This document shows, one piece after another, positions 61,044 to 64,000 of a stretch of 64,000 nucleotides of DNA (position 1 is the first letter of the stretch; every line of letters starts with the position of its first letter). Origin of the DNA: Marsupella aquatica (Eukaryota > Marchantiophyta); the NCBI GenBank assembly GCA_973895155.1, contig OZ316896.1, positions 1,550,001-1,614,000 on the forward strand, given 5' to 3'. The position numbers and the translations under genes were made by a program. Below the pieces are notes generated by a model. The model was not told where the DNA came from. It did not search any database and was given only the letters and a program-made list of their open reading frames with translations.

Positions 61044-63509
61044 ATGTTAACGTTCTCGGTGAACAGAGTAATCAACAAGAACAAGCTTTACCTCGTTCAG
61101 TGCTTCCTGACTGGAGCATTGTCAATCAGAGAAGCCCGCCTTTGCAAGAAATCGAATGCCCAGTTTCCTTATTCATTACAAATCCGAAAGTCATCTTCGA
61201 CAGTGAGCTTCCATCCACCCAACCAGAAGTGGACTCCAAACTCTTTGGCTTTTACATTGCCAAATCTTGAATCCAATGGTTCAGAGACCAGAACGCGGTG
61301 GTTTACTGGGAGCTTTTCACTCCGAGGTATGCTAACGCACGCCTCTAATGCAGCTAAGGATGGACTTGCACATATTGGGGCAGGAGATTGTGCATCACAT
61401 GCACTCTGCCCAACTGCACCGGCCAGCAAGATGTCTTTGGAACAGCATCGGAGAAGAGATGGCTGCAATCACTCTGTACTTCAGAAATTGGTCAGGAGCA
61501 GATTACCTTCTGATGGAGACGTAGCCGAAAAGAGACTTCCAGTCGTCCATCGGAGTTTGGAAACTGTCAACCTAACGTTGCCAGAGAAGGGGCCTCGGCG
61601 AGTGTCAACTTCTCATGACGTGGTCCGCACATTGAGGGCGCAAACCGATGTGAAATCGGCTCTGCTGTTCTTTGAATGGGCTGGAAAGCAGGCTGGATAC
61701 GAGCATTCTCCTGCTACTTTCTGCGCTCTAATTGACATCTTGGGTGCTGCAAGGGATTTCGATTCTCTTAAGCAACTGACGGTGGAGATGGAAAGGACGA
61801 ACTGCGTGACTTCTGGCACAGTCCTAGCAGCACTGGCGAGGGCGTATTGCCAGGGTGAAATGTTTGAAGAAGCCCTTGAATGTGTGAGGAAAATGCACGA
61901 TCTAGGCTATCGCCCACGGCCGCCTCAATGTAACAAACTCCTCGAGGTTCTCGTGAAAGCAGGGCATTCTGATAAAGCTTACGTTATTTATGAGCAAATG
62001 CTGATCATCGGGTGCCGACCCGATTCTTCCACCTTCAATATTCTCATGAATGGTTTCGGAAAAGCTGGCAAGCTTGAAATGACGGGAAAGTTGATTAAAG
62101 AGATGAAAGACAAATGTTGCGAGCCAACTGTGGTAACCTTTGGAGTCCTCGTGAATGTTCTTTGCAAGGCTGGATTGCAGGATGAGGCATACGCTCTGTT
62201 CACCTCGAACAAGGCTCTGGCGAACGTGGTAGTCTACAATACAATGCTACATGGGCTGGGCAAGATAGGACGCATTCAACAAGCTCTGAAGCTCTTTAAA
62301 GAGATGGAGGCGAAGGGTTTTACCCCTCAAGTAAAAACTGTGAATATAGTCATACGAAGTCTTGGCCATGCAAAGAGGGTTGACGACGCATGGCATCTTT
62401 TTAAAGAAATGACCTCTAAGGGTTTGGTCCCGGATTTGTTTACATATAATGTGATGCTTAGAATTTTAATAAAGGTTGCTAGAGTGGACGAGGCATTAAA
62501 ACTTCTGGAAGAGATGACTAGAAGAAGGTGCATGCCTGATATTGTGACATATGGCACTCTCCTTTGTGGACTCAGAGACATAGGTGAGGTCGATGATGCT
62601 CGGAAGCTGTTTGAACTGATGAGAGTTACTGGGGTGAAACCTAATGTCATTGTCTATGATGCTCTGATTGGTGCTCTATGCCAGGGAGGTAAACTCGATG
62701 AAGGTATCAGGATGTTCAATGAAATGATCGCAGATGGCTGCACACCTGACGAGGTTGTTTGTGTAACGATATTTGGCAATTTATTGAAGGCAGGTAGAGT
62801 TTATGAAGCTCAACAGCTCTTTGATAGGATGGATAACAAGGATGTGCAGATGTACTTGATGGCTTACAACACTGCTCTTCACGGACTGGGGAAGTCAGGA
62901 AAAGGGGAAAGGCTGTGGAGTCTGTTCCAAGAAATGCTACGCACTGGCTGCCAGCCAGATGTGATCACATACAACACTCTCATTGCCCACCTTGGCAAAT
63001 CCGGAAATGTGGATGGAGCCTACCAGTTGTTCTTTGACATGCAAGTTTCAGGTTGCAGTCCAGATGTGGTTAGTTACAGCACCCTTATTGATGTACTTTG
63101 CAGAGAAGGAAGGACTGTGCAAGCGTTGGAGCTGTTTGAAGATATGAATGACAGGGGGATAGCTCCAAATGTAGTTACATATGGATCAATCATTAAGGGT
63201 CTTTGCCGGGCAGGCCAGTTTAAGAGGGCCCACTCGATTTACAAGAAAATGATGGACCAGGGATGCCTACCGAACGAGATCGCGTATAATACTCTGATAC
63301 GAGGCTTTAGCGGTTCTCCTGAACATGTTGATGAGTGCTATGTTCTGTTCAAAGAAATGACAGACAAAGGTTACTTGTCCAATCATCTTACATCACGCCT
63401 GCTCGTGAAATCTCTCAAGAAGGCGGGAAAGCTGGATGAGGTACACTTTGTGAGGTTGAGATCGTCCAAAGTCAGAAGGGCAAACAGCTCGGTAGCTGAT
63501 GCGCTGTGA
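61044..63509 (+). CDS. P-class pentatricopeptide repeat protein, intronless, about 821 aa
   Basis: A single open frame. The first in-frame ATG (MLTFSVNRVINKNK) is used as the start; a TTG six codons earlier is not a plausible eukaryotic start. The N-terminal ~150 residues lack repeats and are rich in Ser, Arg and Lys, as expected for an organelle presequence. From about residue 200 to the end there are some 16-17 PPR motifs of 35 residues, for example VVTFGVLVNVLCKAGLQDEA, IVTYGTLLCGLRDIGEVDDA and VVSYSTLIDVLCREGRTVQA. All are canonical P-type; no E, DYW or SMR domain is present. Such proteins bind organellar RNA to stabilise, splice or process transcripts. The gene ends SSVADAL-stop. It looks intact, and absence of introns is common in PPR genes. 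Confidence 0.92.
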   Translation: MLTFSVNRVINKNKLYLVQCFLTGALSIREARLCKKSNAQFPYSLQIRKSSSTVSFHPPNQKWTPNSLAFTLPNLESNGSETRTRWFTGSFSLRGMLTHASNAAKDGLAHIGAGDCASHALCPTAPASKMSLEQHRRRDGCNHSVLQKLVRSRLPSDGDVAEKRLPVVHRSLETVNLTLPEKGPRRVSTSHDVVRTLRAQTDVKSALLFFEWAGKQAGYEHSPATFCALIDILGAARDFDSLKQLTVEMERTNCVTSGTVLAALARAYCQGEMFEEALECVRKMHDLGYRPRPPQCNKLLEVLVKAGHSDKAYVIYEQMLIIGCRPDSSTFNILMNGFGKAGKLEMTGKLIKEMKDKCCEPTVVTFGVLVNVLCKAGLQDEAYALFTSNKALANVVVYNTMLHGLGKIGRIQQALKLFKEMEAKGFTPQVKTVNIVIRSLGHAKRVDDAWHLFKEMTSKGLVPDLFTYNVMLRILIKVARVDEALKLLEEMTRRRCMPDIVTYGTLLCGLRDIGEVDDARKLFELMRVTGVKPNVIVYDALIGALCQGGKLDEGIRMFNEMIADGCTPDEVVCVTIFGNLLKAGRVYEAQQLFDRMDNKDVQMYLMAYNTALHGLGKSGKGERLWSLFQEMLRTGCQPDVITYNTLIAHLGKSGNVDGAYQLFFDMQVSGCSPDVVSYSTLIDVLCREGRTVQALELFEDMNDRGIAPNVVTYGSIIKGLCRAGQFKRAHSIYKKMMDQGCLPNEIAYNTLIRGFSGSPEHVDECYVLFKEMTDKGYLSNHLTSRLLVKSLKKAGKLDEVHFVRLRSSKVRRANSSVADAL

Positions 63510-63916
63510 TGGTCTAATATGAGATCAATAAGTGGAAATCCGTATTGTGCACGGCGTCTATTGGGACTGCGCAAACTTGCCGAAGCCTGTGTAGACTTCT
63601 TCACATCTTTGAACACGAATGTAAGTTCTTAGTCATGTCTCTTAGCAGTACTTCGTTTCCTTTAACCATTTGCAAGTTGTTCAGCCACTAGGAAAGAACT
63701 GATCGAGAAATTTAAGAGCATGAAATGAGCAATTTTGTGCTTATTGTTAACTGACCAAATCTTTGAATGTTGAACAGTGGCTGATGAGAACTTAAGCCAT
63801 GTTGGAGTTCACACCCACCGAGACCACCAAATAGCTGGACGATGATGTTGAAGAGAATCTTCTCTATTTTGGACAACCACGGCTTTGGGTCAGTATATAT
63901 TGTTTGCTGATTAAGT

Positions 63917-64000
63917 GTTCTAACGCAGCATGTCTCGGCAAAGGATCTCAAAGGAATCCTAGGCAGTACGGAATGTTAATCTAGCTTGAGAAGTTCCGAA
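63917..64000. repeat. Dispersed repeat family member 3 (window end)
   Basis: GTTCTAACGCAGCATG-TCTCGGCAAAGGATCTCAAAGGAATCCTAGGCAGTACGGAAT matches 28655-28720 closely and 23930-24000 more weakly, all in plus orientation. It probably continues past the window. Confidence 0.65.

Overview
This window is nuclear DNA of a land plant. Genes carry GT-AG introns, the retrotransposon has a plant-type PBS, CCCTAAA telomere-type repeats occur, and the families are plant ones: P-class PPR, MES-type alpha/beta hydrolases, a polyphenol oxidase with DWL and KFDV domains, and ESCRT-III CHMP7. A PPO with a secretory signal peptide instead of a plastid transit peptide, plus the moderate intron lengths, suggests a bryophyte or another early-diverging land plant. 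The species cannot be fixed from the sequence. Exon models were built by hand from splice-site consensus, reading phase and, where possible, comparison between paralogous copies.

Layout. 1-1052 (minus): 5' part of a plastid-type protein, cut by the window edge. About 4194-7316 (minus): an eight-exon gene for an unrecognised protein with a TFIIS N-terminal-like end. 9671-13024 (minus): a complete eight-exon CHMP7 gene whose phases all join (442 aa). 13493-14538: a small element with terminal inverted repeats, GCGC palindromes and a poly-G tract. 15541-21964: a full-length but decayed Ty1/copia element (coding minus) with two LTRs, a 5-bp target duplication, PBS and PPT. 22062-23768: a non-autonomous Helitron-like element. 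25.9-40.7 kb: three dispersed tandem copies of a MES-like esterase gene (copy A frameshifted, B and C intact), separated by Helitron-like elements and simple repeats. 43393-44396: a small coiled-coil BTB gene. 46273-50461: a larger BTB gene whose BTB fold is apparently split by a proline-rich exon and a 56-residue tandem repeat array. 53053-55380: a polyphenol oxidase gene with two apparent frameshifts. 61044-63509: an intronless P-class PPR gene. The remainder is AT-rich intergenic DNA with repeat debris.

The genes do not form a pathway. CHMP7, the PPR gene and the plastid-type gene are housekeeping. The MES, BTB and PPO loci look like members of expanding and decaying families in a transposon-rich neighbourhood. 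The most unusual items are the interrupted BTB gene at 46-50.5 kb, the Helitron family with degenerate CAACATCTTT-type arrays, and the palindrome-rich inverted-repeat element at 13.5-14.5 kb.
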